Positions 57,179 through 64,000 of a DNA stretch of 64,000 bases are shown here, one piece after another. This DNA comes from JAICXG01 sp963801255. GTDB lineage: Bacteria > Verrucomicrobiota > Verrucomicrobiia > Chthoniobacterales > UBA10450. Made by a program: the position numbers and the translations under genes. Position 1 is the first letter of the stretch. Every line of letters starts with the position of its first letter. The notes beneath the pieces were generated by a model, which ran no database searches, was not told the DNA's origin, and saw nothing but the letters and a program-made list of their open reading frames with translations. The DNA is taken from contig CAWDEC010000015.1 in assembly GCA_963801255.1 (NCBI GenBank), positions 124,001 through 188,000 of the forward strand. The letters run 5' to 3'.

Positions 57179-57952
57179 CTAAGAAATCAAAAGTTCGTTA
57201 GATGGGTGCAGGTCCAGGAAGCGTTGCTCCCATTCACGCGAGAGCACGTCGGTTTGCCTGATGGTGACGGGCTGGAGTTGCTCGCGGCGCGGCACACGGA
57301 TTTTTAGGAAGTGCAACACACCCGCGATCGTCGCGCCATAGTTCGTGACCAGGTCTTCGTATTCGACGGGATACGGTTGAATTCCAATCCTCTGAAAGAA
57401 GCGTTGCCAGATCATTTCTTCACGACGCGTATCCTCCAGACAGCTGGCGATAAGATCGGGATCGAACTCGGGCGCGCCGGAAGCAACGTTACCTTCCTGG
57501 ATTTTCCAGAGACCGGTTTGCGCTGCCCGCGCCTTGGAAATGGCCTGGCGCACCTTATTTCGTCTGACAATTTGGACGAACTGCAGGTTGGGAAAAGCCT
57601 CGCGTAACATGTCGAGATCACCCGCTTCGCTTCCGCCGCCAAAGGCTCGTGTTTCGCGCAAGCGCGCCAGAAATTCCGGCAGATACCAACCCATCAGCTT
57701 AAAGCCAAAAACTTCATTGGAGGTCGCCGTAGCCGGAACGATTTCGCGCACATAGTCGGCGAAATCCGTCGATTCGAGTCCGCTGCGGGCAGCATATTCA
57801 GGTTGATACTTCGGGAGAAAGAATTGTTTGGGGCGACCAGCGCGGCGCGTCTCGCGCAATCCGTCGGTCAGCAGATTACTTCCCGAGCGCGCGATCGCAC
57901 AAACCACATAGCAAAGCCGTCGATGCCGGAGGCTGTGAAAGAGTCCACCCAC
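57179..57952 (-). CDS. Stf0-like sulfotransferase between gyrB and gyrA
   Basis: A 257-residue PAPS-dependent sulfotransferase. Start GTG 57952, four bases after the gyrB stop, was chosen over an upstream ATG that would overlap gyrB by 68 bases. The 5'-phosphosulfate loop CAIARSGSNLLTDGLRE near the N-terminus, the AGRPKQFFLPKY region, and the 3'-phosphate-binding part VQIVRRNKVRQAISKARAAQ match the Stf0/trehalose 2-sulfotransferase group. The acceptor is unknown. Its position inside a gyrase operon, with four-base gaps on both sides, is unusual and suggests co-transcription. Confidence 0.8.
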   Translation of the reverse strand: MGGLFHSLRHRRLCYVVCAIARSGSNLLTDGLRETRRAGRPKQFFLPKYQPEYAARSGLESTDFADYVREIVPATATSNEVFGFKLMGWYLPEFLARLRETRAFGGGSEAGDLDMLREAFPNLQFVQIVRRNKVRQAISKARAAQTGLWKIQEGNVASGAPEFDPDLIASCLEDTRREEMIWQRFFQRIGIQPYPVEYEDLVTNYGATIAGVLHFLKIRVPRREQLQPVTIRQTDVLSREWEQRFLDLHPSNELLIS

Positions 57953-57956
57953 GGCG

Positions 57957-60533
57957 CTAAACGTCGAGGTTGCGCACGTTGAGCGCGTTGTCTTCGATGT
58001 ATTGGCGGCGGGGCTCGACCACATCGCCCATCAGCTTGGAAAACATTTGGTCGGCTTCGACCGCGTTGTCATCATTCAAATCGACCTTGAGCAGCTTCCG
58101 CTTCTCCGGGTCCATCGTGGTGTTGAACAGCTCTTTGGCATTCATTTCGCCAAGACCTTTGAAACGCTTGATTTGCACTCCGCGCCGGCCGATCTCCAGG
58201 ATTTTCTCCAGAATTTCCGGAATGGAGAAAAGTGGATGTGAAGTTGCGCGGTCCCCCTCGCCCTCGCTTAACTCGAAGATCGGATGATCGGCTGCGGCGT
58301 AGTGATCGACCTTCAGACCTTTGCGCGCCAGCTCCGTGATTACTTTATGAATCGTAGTCGCCTCGTGCAATTCGACCAGCTTACCACGGCGGCGCGGACC
58401 ATTGGTCTTAGCCGGCGCATTTGTCAGAGGAAGCAGCTCCTGCCCTATCTCCTCGTCAAATAGATTCAAATCGAGATTGGCTTCGTGAAACTGTCTCACG
58501 GCGCGCTCGTCCTGGAAATAATGGACAGCCTCCTCATTACCATCGCGCACTTTCACAAGGTAGGCCGGCAGTTTATCGGTTCGTTTGTCCCGATGATTCA
58601 GAAAATCTTCAAAGTCGCCGCCATGCCGACGGACTGACTCGCTAAGCTTTGATAACTTACTAAGCTGATCGAGTATATCCTTTAACTGTGTGGCACTTAA
58701 TTCCTTGTTATCGGCAAGGTTTTTTAGTCGAACGTCTTCCGCGCCTAACGAGATTAGGATCTTATTCAGTTGCGCATCGTCGTCGACGTACTCCTCACGC
58801 TTCTTACGCTTGATCTGGTAGAGCGGAGGTTGAGCAATGTAGATTTTGCCCGCCCGCACCAGTTCCGTCATCTGTCGATAGAAAAAAGTGAGGAGCAAGA
58901 CGCGAATGTGCGAGCCGTCTACGTCCGCGTCGGTCATGATGATGATGCGGCCGTAACGGAGTTTGGTGATATCGAACGTCCCTTCGTTCTCCTTGCCGTT
59001 GCCGCCCTCCTCCTTCGGCCGTCCAATACCTGTGCCAATGGCGGTGATCATCGACTGGATCTCGGTATTCTTCAGCGCCTGATCTAGTCGCGCTTTTTCG
59101 ACATTGATTAACTTTCCGCGGATGGGCAGGATCGCCTGATAGCGGCGGTCGCGCCCTTGTTTGGCAGAGCCACCGGCCGAGTCACCTTCGACGATGTAAA
59201 GTTCGGTCAACTCCGGATCGCGCTCGGAACAATCGGCCAGCTTGCCGGGCAAGCCTCCACCGGTAAGCGCGCCTTTGCGGATGGTTTCGCGCGCTTTACG
59301 GGCAGCTTCTCGCGCGCGGGCAGCAGTTAGGACTTTGTCGAAAATCTTCTTCGCGACCGGCGGGTTCTGATCGAAGTAGGTCATGAGGCCGTCGTAAACG
59401 ACCGAGTTCACAATGCCGTCGATTTCGGTGTTAACGAGCTTAACCTTCGTCTGTGATTCGAAGCGCGGGTTTGGAAGCTTGATGCTTAGAACCGCGATCA
59501 GTCCTTCGCGCACATCGTCGCCCGAGATCGACGGGTCTTTGTCTTTCAACAGGCTGTTGCTTCTGGCGTATTGATTGATCGCTTTCGTTAGGGCGGTTCG
59601 AAATCCAGTGAGGTGAGTCCCGCCGTCGGGATTCGGAATCGAATTCGCAAAGGGCAGGATCTGGTCATTATAGCCATCGTTATATTGCATCACGACGTCC
59701 ACGAAAACTTCGTCGCGTTGACGCGAAATCACGACCGGCCTGGGATGGATGACATTCTTGTTTTCGCCCAATTGTTTAATGAACTCTTCGATCCCGTGCT
59801 TGTAGATGAAGGTTTCCTTTTTCGGCGGTTCGCTGCGCTCATCCGTAAGAATGATCTCAAGCCCCGGGTTGAGAAACGCCAACTCGCGCAGACGCGTCGC
59901 CAGACGCTCGAACTTGAACTCGACCGTAATGGTGAAAATTGTCGGATCAGGCAGAAAAGTAATCAGCGTGCCGGTGATTTTTTTGTTCTTCAGCTCGCCG
60001 ATCACGCTCAGCTTTTCAGTCGTCTTACCCCGCTCAAACGCCATATGATAGACCTTGGCGTCGCGTGAAACTTCGACCTTGAACCAATCAGAAAGGGCGT
60101 TGACGCATTTCGCGCCGACGCCGTGCAAACCGCCGGAATATTTATATGCGCCCTGACCGAACTTTCCGCCCGCGTGCAGGTTCGTCAGGACCAGCTCGAC
60201 TGCCGGCATCTTGAATTTCGGATGCATATCGACCGGGATGCCGCGGCCGTTGTCCCGCACCGAGACGGAACCATCGACATGAATCGCCACATCGATCTTT
60301 GTGCAATAACCGGCAAGATGTTCGTCGATCGAGTTGTCGAGAACTTCAAAAACGCAATGATGCAAGCCGCGTTCGTCCGGATCGCCGATATACATCCCCG
60401 GACGTTTCCGGACGGCTTCCAGACCCTCGAGTTTGTCGATCTGGGCGGCGTCGTACTTCTGGTTTTCGGAGATTGTGGCGGGTCGATCGGATCGTGATGG
60501 AGAAACAGCGGTTTCGTCGTTGACTTGGAGCAT
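57957..60533 (-). CDS. gyrB: DNA gyrase subunit B
   Basis: The ATPase subunit of gyrase, 858 residues, start ATG 60533 (MLQVNDETAV); an in-frame start 32 codons upstream is not needed for the family N-terminus. GHKL ATPase parts: VLDNSIDEHLAGY (catalytic Glu region), VRDNGRGIPVD, and GLHGVGAKCVNALS. The TOPRIM domain has LYIVEGDSAGGSAKQGRDRR and MTDADVDGSHIRVLLLTFFY with the Mg-binding acids. The insertion between TOPRIM and tail (residues about 560-720, EEYVDDDAQLNKILISLGAE) is of the E. coli length class. The C-terminal tail has MRYKGLGEMN-like KRFKGLGEMNAKELFNTTMD. First gene of the gyrB, sulfotransferase, gyrA operon. Confidence 0.96.
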   Translation of the reverse strand: MLQVNDETAVSPSRSDRPATISENQKYDAAQIDKLEGLEAVRKRPGMYIGDPDERGLHHCVFEVLDNSIDEHLAGYCTKIDVAIHVDGSVSVRDNGRGIPVDMHPKFKMPAVELVLTNLHAGGKFGQGAYKYSGGLHGVGAKCVNALSDWFKVEVSRDAKVYHMAFERGKTTEKLSVIGELKNKKITGTLITFLPDPTIFTITVEFKFERLATRLRELAFLNPGLEIILTDERSEPPKKETFIYKHGIEEFIKQLGENKNVIHPRPVVISRQRDEVFVDVVMQYNDGYNDQILPFANSIPNPDGGTHLTGFRTALTKAINQYARSNSLLKDKDPSISGDDVREGLIAVLSIKLPNPRFESQTKVKLVNTEIDGIVNSVVYDGLMTYFDQNPPVAKKIFDKVLTAARAREAARKARETIRKGALTGGGLPGKLADCSERDPELTELYIVEGDSAGGSAKQGRDRRYQAILPIRGKLINVEKARLDQALKNTEIQSMITAIGTGIGRPKEEGGNGKENEGTFDITKLRYGRIIIMTDADVDGSHIRVLLLTFFYRQMTELVRAGKIYIAQPPLYQIKRKKREEYVDDDAQLNKILISLGAEDVRLKNLADNKELSATQLKDILDQLSKLSKLSESVRRHGGDFEDFLNHRDKRTDKLPAYLVKVRDGNEEAVHYFQDERAVRQFHEANLDLNLFDEEIGQELLPLTNAPAKTNGPRRRGKLVELHEATTIHKVITELARKGLKVDHYAAADHPIFELSEGEGDRATSHPLFSIPEILEKILEIGRRGVQIKRFKGLGEMNAKELFNTTMDPEKRKLLKVDLNDDNAVEADQMFSKLMGDVVEPRRQYIEDNALNVRNLDV

Positions 60534-60850
60534 AGAAGGCGCGGTAGGCCGCGACTCCAAAACATAGGCGAAAAGGGGCTTCCGACAACTAATTATCTGA
60601 GCCAAAACGTTCGGTCTCGAACCCAACATTTAGCGGCCGGGCGAAACGCCGAACCCAGAATATTGTGGAAATGTTCCGCACGGTTGGAACGGAGATGTCA
60701 ACCTCAAAGTGGAATTGGCTACAGGACGACTGATGATGCCCTTGGTTGCCGCGCAAACCCGATTGTCCCCGTGTTTTTAGCGCGTCTTGCAACTGAGCGT
60801 CGGGCCACGGCGCAATTGACATTCGCGGCAAAAGATCCGATGCCATCTTC
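60534..60850. other. Divergent promoter region of gyrB
   Basis: 317 bases between the gyrB start and the secreted-protein start. No gene is supported; a TTGACA at 60816-60821 faces the plus strand but has no good -10 partner. I see no clear hairpin or repeat. Confidence 0.5.
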
Positions 60851-61540
60851 ATGGATTGTATTCTTTCGCGTGAGTCGTTTTTTTCGTCGGTTGCGCGCGC
60901 CTTTGGCTTTGGCGGGACCGCTTTGTTATTTTTCGCGTTTGCTCTTCCCACCGCCCGCGCCGGTTTTGTCGAAACTTTCGATAACGGCGCTAATGAAGGC
61001 GATTGGCATTTGACTGTGAATCCGCCAACCGTCGAACCGGATGGTGGAAACCCCGGAGCCTATCTACGCGCCAGCGCCGATGCCGCGGTCCCGACGTGGT
61101 ATGTCCCAATCGGCACGTCGACGACCTATTTTTTAGGCGATTTCGTGCACACAAAAGTGGGAACGCTCGCGGTCGACATCGATATCTTTAGCGGCGTTGA
61201 GGTCCCGGATCGCGCGGTGACGCTCGATCTCGAGACAACGTTAGGCACGGGCGATTTCAGCAAAGGTGTGGATGCTTATTACATCGGGACTGATATCTCG
61301 ACTTTTCCCGAAGGCTGGCAGACCTATGAGTTTCCGATCAACGCAACCTCACCGACGATTCCGCCGGGGTGGGTAGTTACGAAAGGCAACGGCCGGCCTG
61401 GCACCGACGCCGATTGGGAGGCATTGATGCATGACGTCGAGACGCTAGGCGTAGAGCTAGGACAACCGGGGTTTTTTTATCCTTTCGGCATTTGGGATTT
61501 GGGATTGGATAACGCGCGCGTGACGCGCTTGTTGCGATAA
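60851..61540 (+). CDS. Secreted beta-sandwich protein of unknown function
   Basis: A 229-residue exported protein. The signal peptide is FGFGGTALLFFAFALPTARA, preceded by a charged N-terminus that may include extra residues; a start nearer the hydrophobic core is possible. The mature domain is beta-rich: GFVETFDNGANEGDWHLTVN, LGDFVHTKVGTLAVDIDIFS, DRAVTLDLETTLGTGDFSKG, and an ending GIWDLGLDNARVTRLL, which fits a laminin-G or carbohydrate-binding type fold. No PEP-CTERM tail is visible. Function unknown. Reads cleanly. Confidence 0.65.
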   Translation: MDCILSRESFFSSVARAFGFGGTALLFFAFALPTARAGFVETFDNGANEGDWHLTVNPPTVEPDGGNPGAYLRASADAAVPTWYVPIGTSTTYFLGDFVHTKVGTLAVDIDIFSGVEVPDRAVTLDLETTLGTGDFSKGVDAYYIGTDISTFPEGWQTYEFPINATSPTIPPGWVVTKGNGRPGTDADWEALMHDVETLGVELGQPGFFYPFGIWDLGLDNARVTRLLR

Positions 61541-61632
61541 GCCTTGGTCGAGTCTTCTCATATCTGGGAGTTATTGGCTATTGGATCCATGAAACGACGA
61601 TTAGGTAACGTCGCTCGTGACTTAATCTAGTC

Positions 61633-62550
61633 GTGCTGAAATTCGCCATCGTTCGACTGCTTCAGGCTATCCCGGTCTTGTTTGCAGTGGCAACCCTGAC
61701 GTTTTTCATGCTCAAACTTGCGCCTGGCGGGCCGTTCTCCGCAGAGAAGAACACGACCCCGGAAATCCAAAGACAACTCGAGGAACATTACGGCTTAAAC
61801 CGGCCGCTTTTCCAGCAATACCTCACCTATCTCGGCAATGTCGTCAGGGGCGATCTTGGTCCTTCATTCAAGTATCCGAATCGCACCGTTAATGAACTCA
61901 TTGGCCAGGCATTTCCGGTTTCTGCTGAGCTGGGTTTTTGGTCTTTGCTCGTAGCGTTAGCCCTGGGGATTACCGCCGGCATTATTGCTTCCCTGCGACC
62001 AAACTCGCTTACCGATTATCTTTCCAGCGGGTTGGCGATGATCGGGATCTGTCTGCCGATATTCGTGCTTGGTCCGCTTCTCGTTTTGGTTTTCGCTCTC
62101 AAACTGCAGTGGGTGCGCGTGGCGGGATGGGATGACTGGGTTGATCGCTTATTGCCTGCACTGACTCTGGGTGGCTTTTACGCGGCGTACATTGCGCGAC
62201 TGACGCGTGGCGGCATGCTTGAGGTGCTCTCACAGGATTTCATCCGCACAGCGCGCGCCAAAGGAGCTTCGCCCTGGCGTGTTATCCTGAAACATTCTTT
62301 ACGTGGCGGACTGATCCCGGTGGTCAATTACCTTGGCCCAACCGTTGCAGGTTTGCTCACCGGTTCCTTTGTCGTTGAAACCATCTTCCAGATTCCAGGC
62401 CTCGGTCGCTATTTCGTGACCGCAGCCTTCAACCGCGACTATACCATGGTCGTCGGAACCGTTTTGTTCTACGCCGCTTTGATTGTTTTTTTGAACCTCT
62501 TAGTCGATCTCGCATTGATTCGGATGAATCCGAAATTACGTTTTGCGTGA
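61633..62550 (+). CDS. Peptide ABC transporter permease (OppB/DppB type)
   Basis: A 305-residue inner-membrane permease starting at GTG 61633 with six expected membrane segments. Hallmarks are the LKLAPGGPFSAEKNTTPE opening loop after helix 1, LGPSFKYPNRTVNELIG, and the EAA loop TARAKGASPWRVILKHSLRG that docks on the ATPase. It forms a heterodimer with the next gene product to import oligopeptides (Opp/Dpp family; the substrate class is inferred). Overlaps the next gene by GTGA. No substrate-binding protein is present upstream within the window. Confidence 0.93.
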   Translation: MLKFAIVRLLQAIPVLFAVATLTFFMLKLAPGGPFSAEKNTTPEIQRQLEEHYGLNRPLFQQYLTYLGNVVRGDLGPSFKYPNRTVNELIGQAFPVSAELGFWSLLVALALGITAGIIASLRPNSLTDYLSSGLAMIGICLPIFVLGPLLVLVFALKLQWVRVAGWDDWVDRLLPALTLGGFYAAYIARLTRGGMLEVLSQDFIRTARAKGASPWRVILKHSLRGGLIPVVNYLGPTVAGLLTGSFVVETIFQIPGLGRYFVTAAFNRDYTMVVGTVLFYAALIVFLNLLVDLALIRMNPKLRFA

Positions 62551-63416
62551 ACCGGCCTAACGAACATAGGAAGAGTTCGCTCTGGCGTGATGCCTGGTTG
62601 CGCTTGGCGAAGAACAAGCTGGCTGTGACCGGGGCGCTGTTGTTAGGCGCACTTGCCTTTGCCTCTGTTTGCGGACCGATGCTGCTCAGCCAATCTTACT
62701 ACGAGCAAAACCTGCAATTGGGAGCCAAGCCTCCCAGTGCGCAACATTGGCTGGGAACCGATACCCTGGGGCGCGATCTTTTTGCGCGCCTGCTTTACGG
62801 CGGACGTATCTCGCTCGCTGTTGGTCTTTGCGCCACAGGCGTCGCCCTAACGATCGGAGTCCTCTACGGCACGGTCTCCGGTTTTTTCGGCGGAAAGGTC
62901 GACGCAATCATGATGCGAATTGTCGATATGATTTTCGCCCTGCCCTTCACCGTGTTTGTCATTCTTCTGATGGTACTTTTTGGACGAGAGTTTATGCTCC
63001 TGTTCGTCGCCATCGGCGCGGTGCAATGGCTCACCATGGCACGCATTGTAAGGGGACAAGTCATGTCGCTCCGCAAAATGGAGTTCATCGAAGCCGCGGA
63101 AGCCCTTGGTCTCTCCAAGACGCGCATCATCTTTCGCCATATGATCCCGAACGCGATTGGACCCATTATTGTTTATGCTACCCTGACGGTTCCGAGCGTT
63201 ATGTTGCTCGAGGCATTCCTGAGTTTCCTCGGGCTCGGCGTGCAGCCGCCGATGAGTTCCTGGGGCGTGTTAATTAAAGAAGGCGCCGAGACGATGGAGG
63301 AATTTCCATGGCTGTTGATCTATCCAGGGCTGGCCCTGGCTCTCACTCTTTTCTCGCTTAACTTTCTTGGTGACGGCCTGCGCGACGCGCTCGATCCGCA
63401 GGCCGCAACGGACTAG
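62547..63416 (+). CDS. Peptide ABC transporter permease (OppC/DppC type)
   Basis: A 289-residue permease starting at GTG 62547, overlapping the OppB stop (GTGA). OppC features: a cytoplasmic N-tail and first helix (VTGALLLGALAFASVCGPML), the periplasmic HWLGTDTLGRDLFARLLYGG segment, and the EAA loop EAAEALGLSKTRIIFRHMIP. The N-terminal tail MNRPNEHRK is encoded partly by the CCTAACG motif (62556-62562). It works as a heterodimer with OppB. Confidence 0.93.
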   Translation: MNRPNEHRKSSLWRDAWLRLAKNKLAVTGALLLGALAFASVCGPMLLSQSYYEQNLQLGAKPPSAQHWLGTDTLGRDLFARLLYGGRISLAVGLCATGVALTIGVLYGTVSGFFGGKVDAIMMRIVDMIFALPFTVFVILLMVLFGREFMLLFVAIGAVQWLTMARIVRGQVMSLRKMEFIEAAEALGLSKTRIIFRHMIPNAIGPIIVYATLTVPSVMLLEAFLSFLGLGVQPPMSSWGVLIKEGAETMEEFPWLLIYPGLALALTLFSLNFLGDGLRDALDPQAATD

Positions 63417-63492
63417 GGCGAACAACGCAACTCCAACTGGTGAATGAATCAGCTTAGCTTGGTCATTTACCAATAGCGTTCCTTTTATCTGC

Positions 63493-64000
63493 ATGAGTGT
63501 TCTCTTATCCGTCGAAAATCTGCGGACCTATTTTCACACCCGTCGTGGGATCGTCCGGGCAGTCGAGAATGTTTCCTTCTCCCTGCGCGCGGAAGAGACG
63601 TTAGGCATCGTCGGCGAGTCCGGCTCAGGAAAATCGGTGGCGTGTTACTCGTTGTTGCGACTTATCCCCCAACCTCCCGGTCGAATCGAAAGTGGACATG
63701 CATTTTTCGAAGGATTCGACCTTTTGCATTGTCCGGAGAGAGAACTCCAGGGAATTCGTGGCCGACGCATCTCGATGATTTTTCAAGATCCAATGACTTC
63801 GCTTAATCCCTATTTGCGCATCGGGGACCAAGTCATTGAGCCATTGTTGATTCACGAACACATTTCGCCTAACGAGGCTTTCGAGCGAGGTGTCTCCGCT
63901 TTGCGCGAAGTTGGGATTCAAGATCCCGTGCGGCGGATGCGCTCCTACCCCCATGAATTCTCGGGCGGAATGCGACAGCGTGTTATGGTCGCGCTCGCTC
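63493..64000 (+). CDS. Peptide ABC transporter ATP-binding protein (OppD/DppD type), 3' end beyond the window
   Basis: The start ATG 63493 lies 76 bases after oppC. The visible 169 codons cover the N-terminal half of an OppD-type ATPase: VENLRTYFHTRRGIVRAVEN, Walker A GESGSGKSVACYSL, Q-loop IFQDPMTSLNPYLRIGDQV and signature FSGGMRQRVMVAL. Walker B and the C-terminal part lie past 64000. It powers the permeases encoded just upstream. GCCTAACG occurs at 63867-63874 and CGTTAGG at 63599-63605. Confidence 0.92.
   Translation, partial: MSVLLSVENLRTYFHTRRGIVRAVENVSFSLRAEETLGIVGESGSGKSVACYSLLRLIPQPPGRIESGHAFFEGFDLLHCPERELQGIRGRRISMIFQDPMTSLNPYLRIGDQVIEPLLIHEHISPNEAFERGVSALREVGIQDPVRRMRSYPHEFSGGMRQRVMVALA

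Overview
The window looks like a chromosomal segment of a soil-type Verrucomicrobiota bacterium, probably Chthoniobacterales (Udaeobacter/Chthoniobacter relatives). This is inferred from protein style: a sugar dehydrogenase carrying a C-terminal repeated module of the NISTR...GGFI...RAIGPSL kind, TIGR03118-type secreted proteins, a long (412-residue) IspH, an unusual GyrA quinolone-region sequence, and many small lipoproteins. No plasmid, phage, integrase, transposase or CRISPR signature was seen.

The two halves differ. From 1 to about 32 kb the content is accessory and partly decaying: an arylsulfatase, an outer-membrane barrel protein, a HAD phosphatase, a lipoprotein, a DUF4239-type membrane protein, a TolB/TPR protein, an aldo/keto reductase, a second small lipoprotein and a second barrel protein all carry frame changes, and there are truncated relics of an alpha/beta hydrolase, an SLC13-type permease, a TPR protein, a multicopper oxidase and a PKD protein. 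Intact genes among them encode an ABC-F ATPase, a transaminase and 2-hydroxyacid dehydrogenase pair, a KirBac-type potassium channel, several hydrolases, and a two-component system (26.2-28.2 kb) divergent from a cupredoxin, second histidine kinase and barrel operon (28.4-32.0 kb).

From 32 to 64 kb every long gene reads through without a break: a PQQ-type sugar dehydrogenase, an M13 peptidase, a YkgJ protein, a TetR/HlyD/DHA2 drug-efflux operon with a palindromic operator, Ku, a GNAT protein, IspH, an L,D-transpeptidase, a TIGR03118 protein, a cupin, a CPA2 antiporter, tRNA-Leu(UAA), an esterase, a copper-radical oxidase coupled to a GGQ-domain release-factor-like protein and a Gfo/Idh/MocA oxidoreductase, the gyrB, sulfotransferase, gyrA cluster, and the start of an Opp/Dpp-type peptide ABC transporter that runs off the end.

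The most striking global signal is a short motif, GCCTAACGA (core CCTAACG). I count about 50 copies of the core on the two strands against roughly 8 expected by chance. It is sparse before 28.9 kb (7 copies) and dense after (43 copies), and it overlaps the stop codons of five genes between 37 and 43 kb. It behaves like a DNA-uptake-sequence or Chi-like signature that I do not recognise from a described system.
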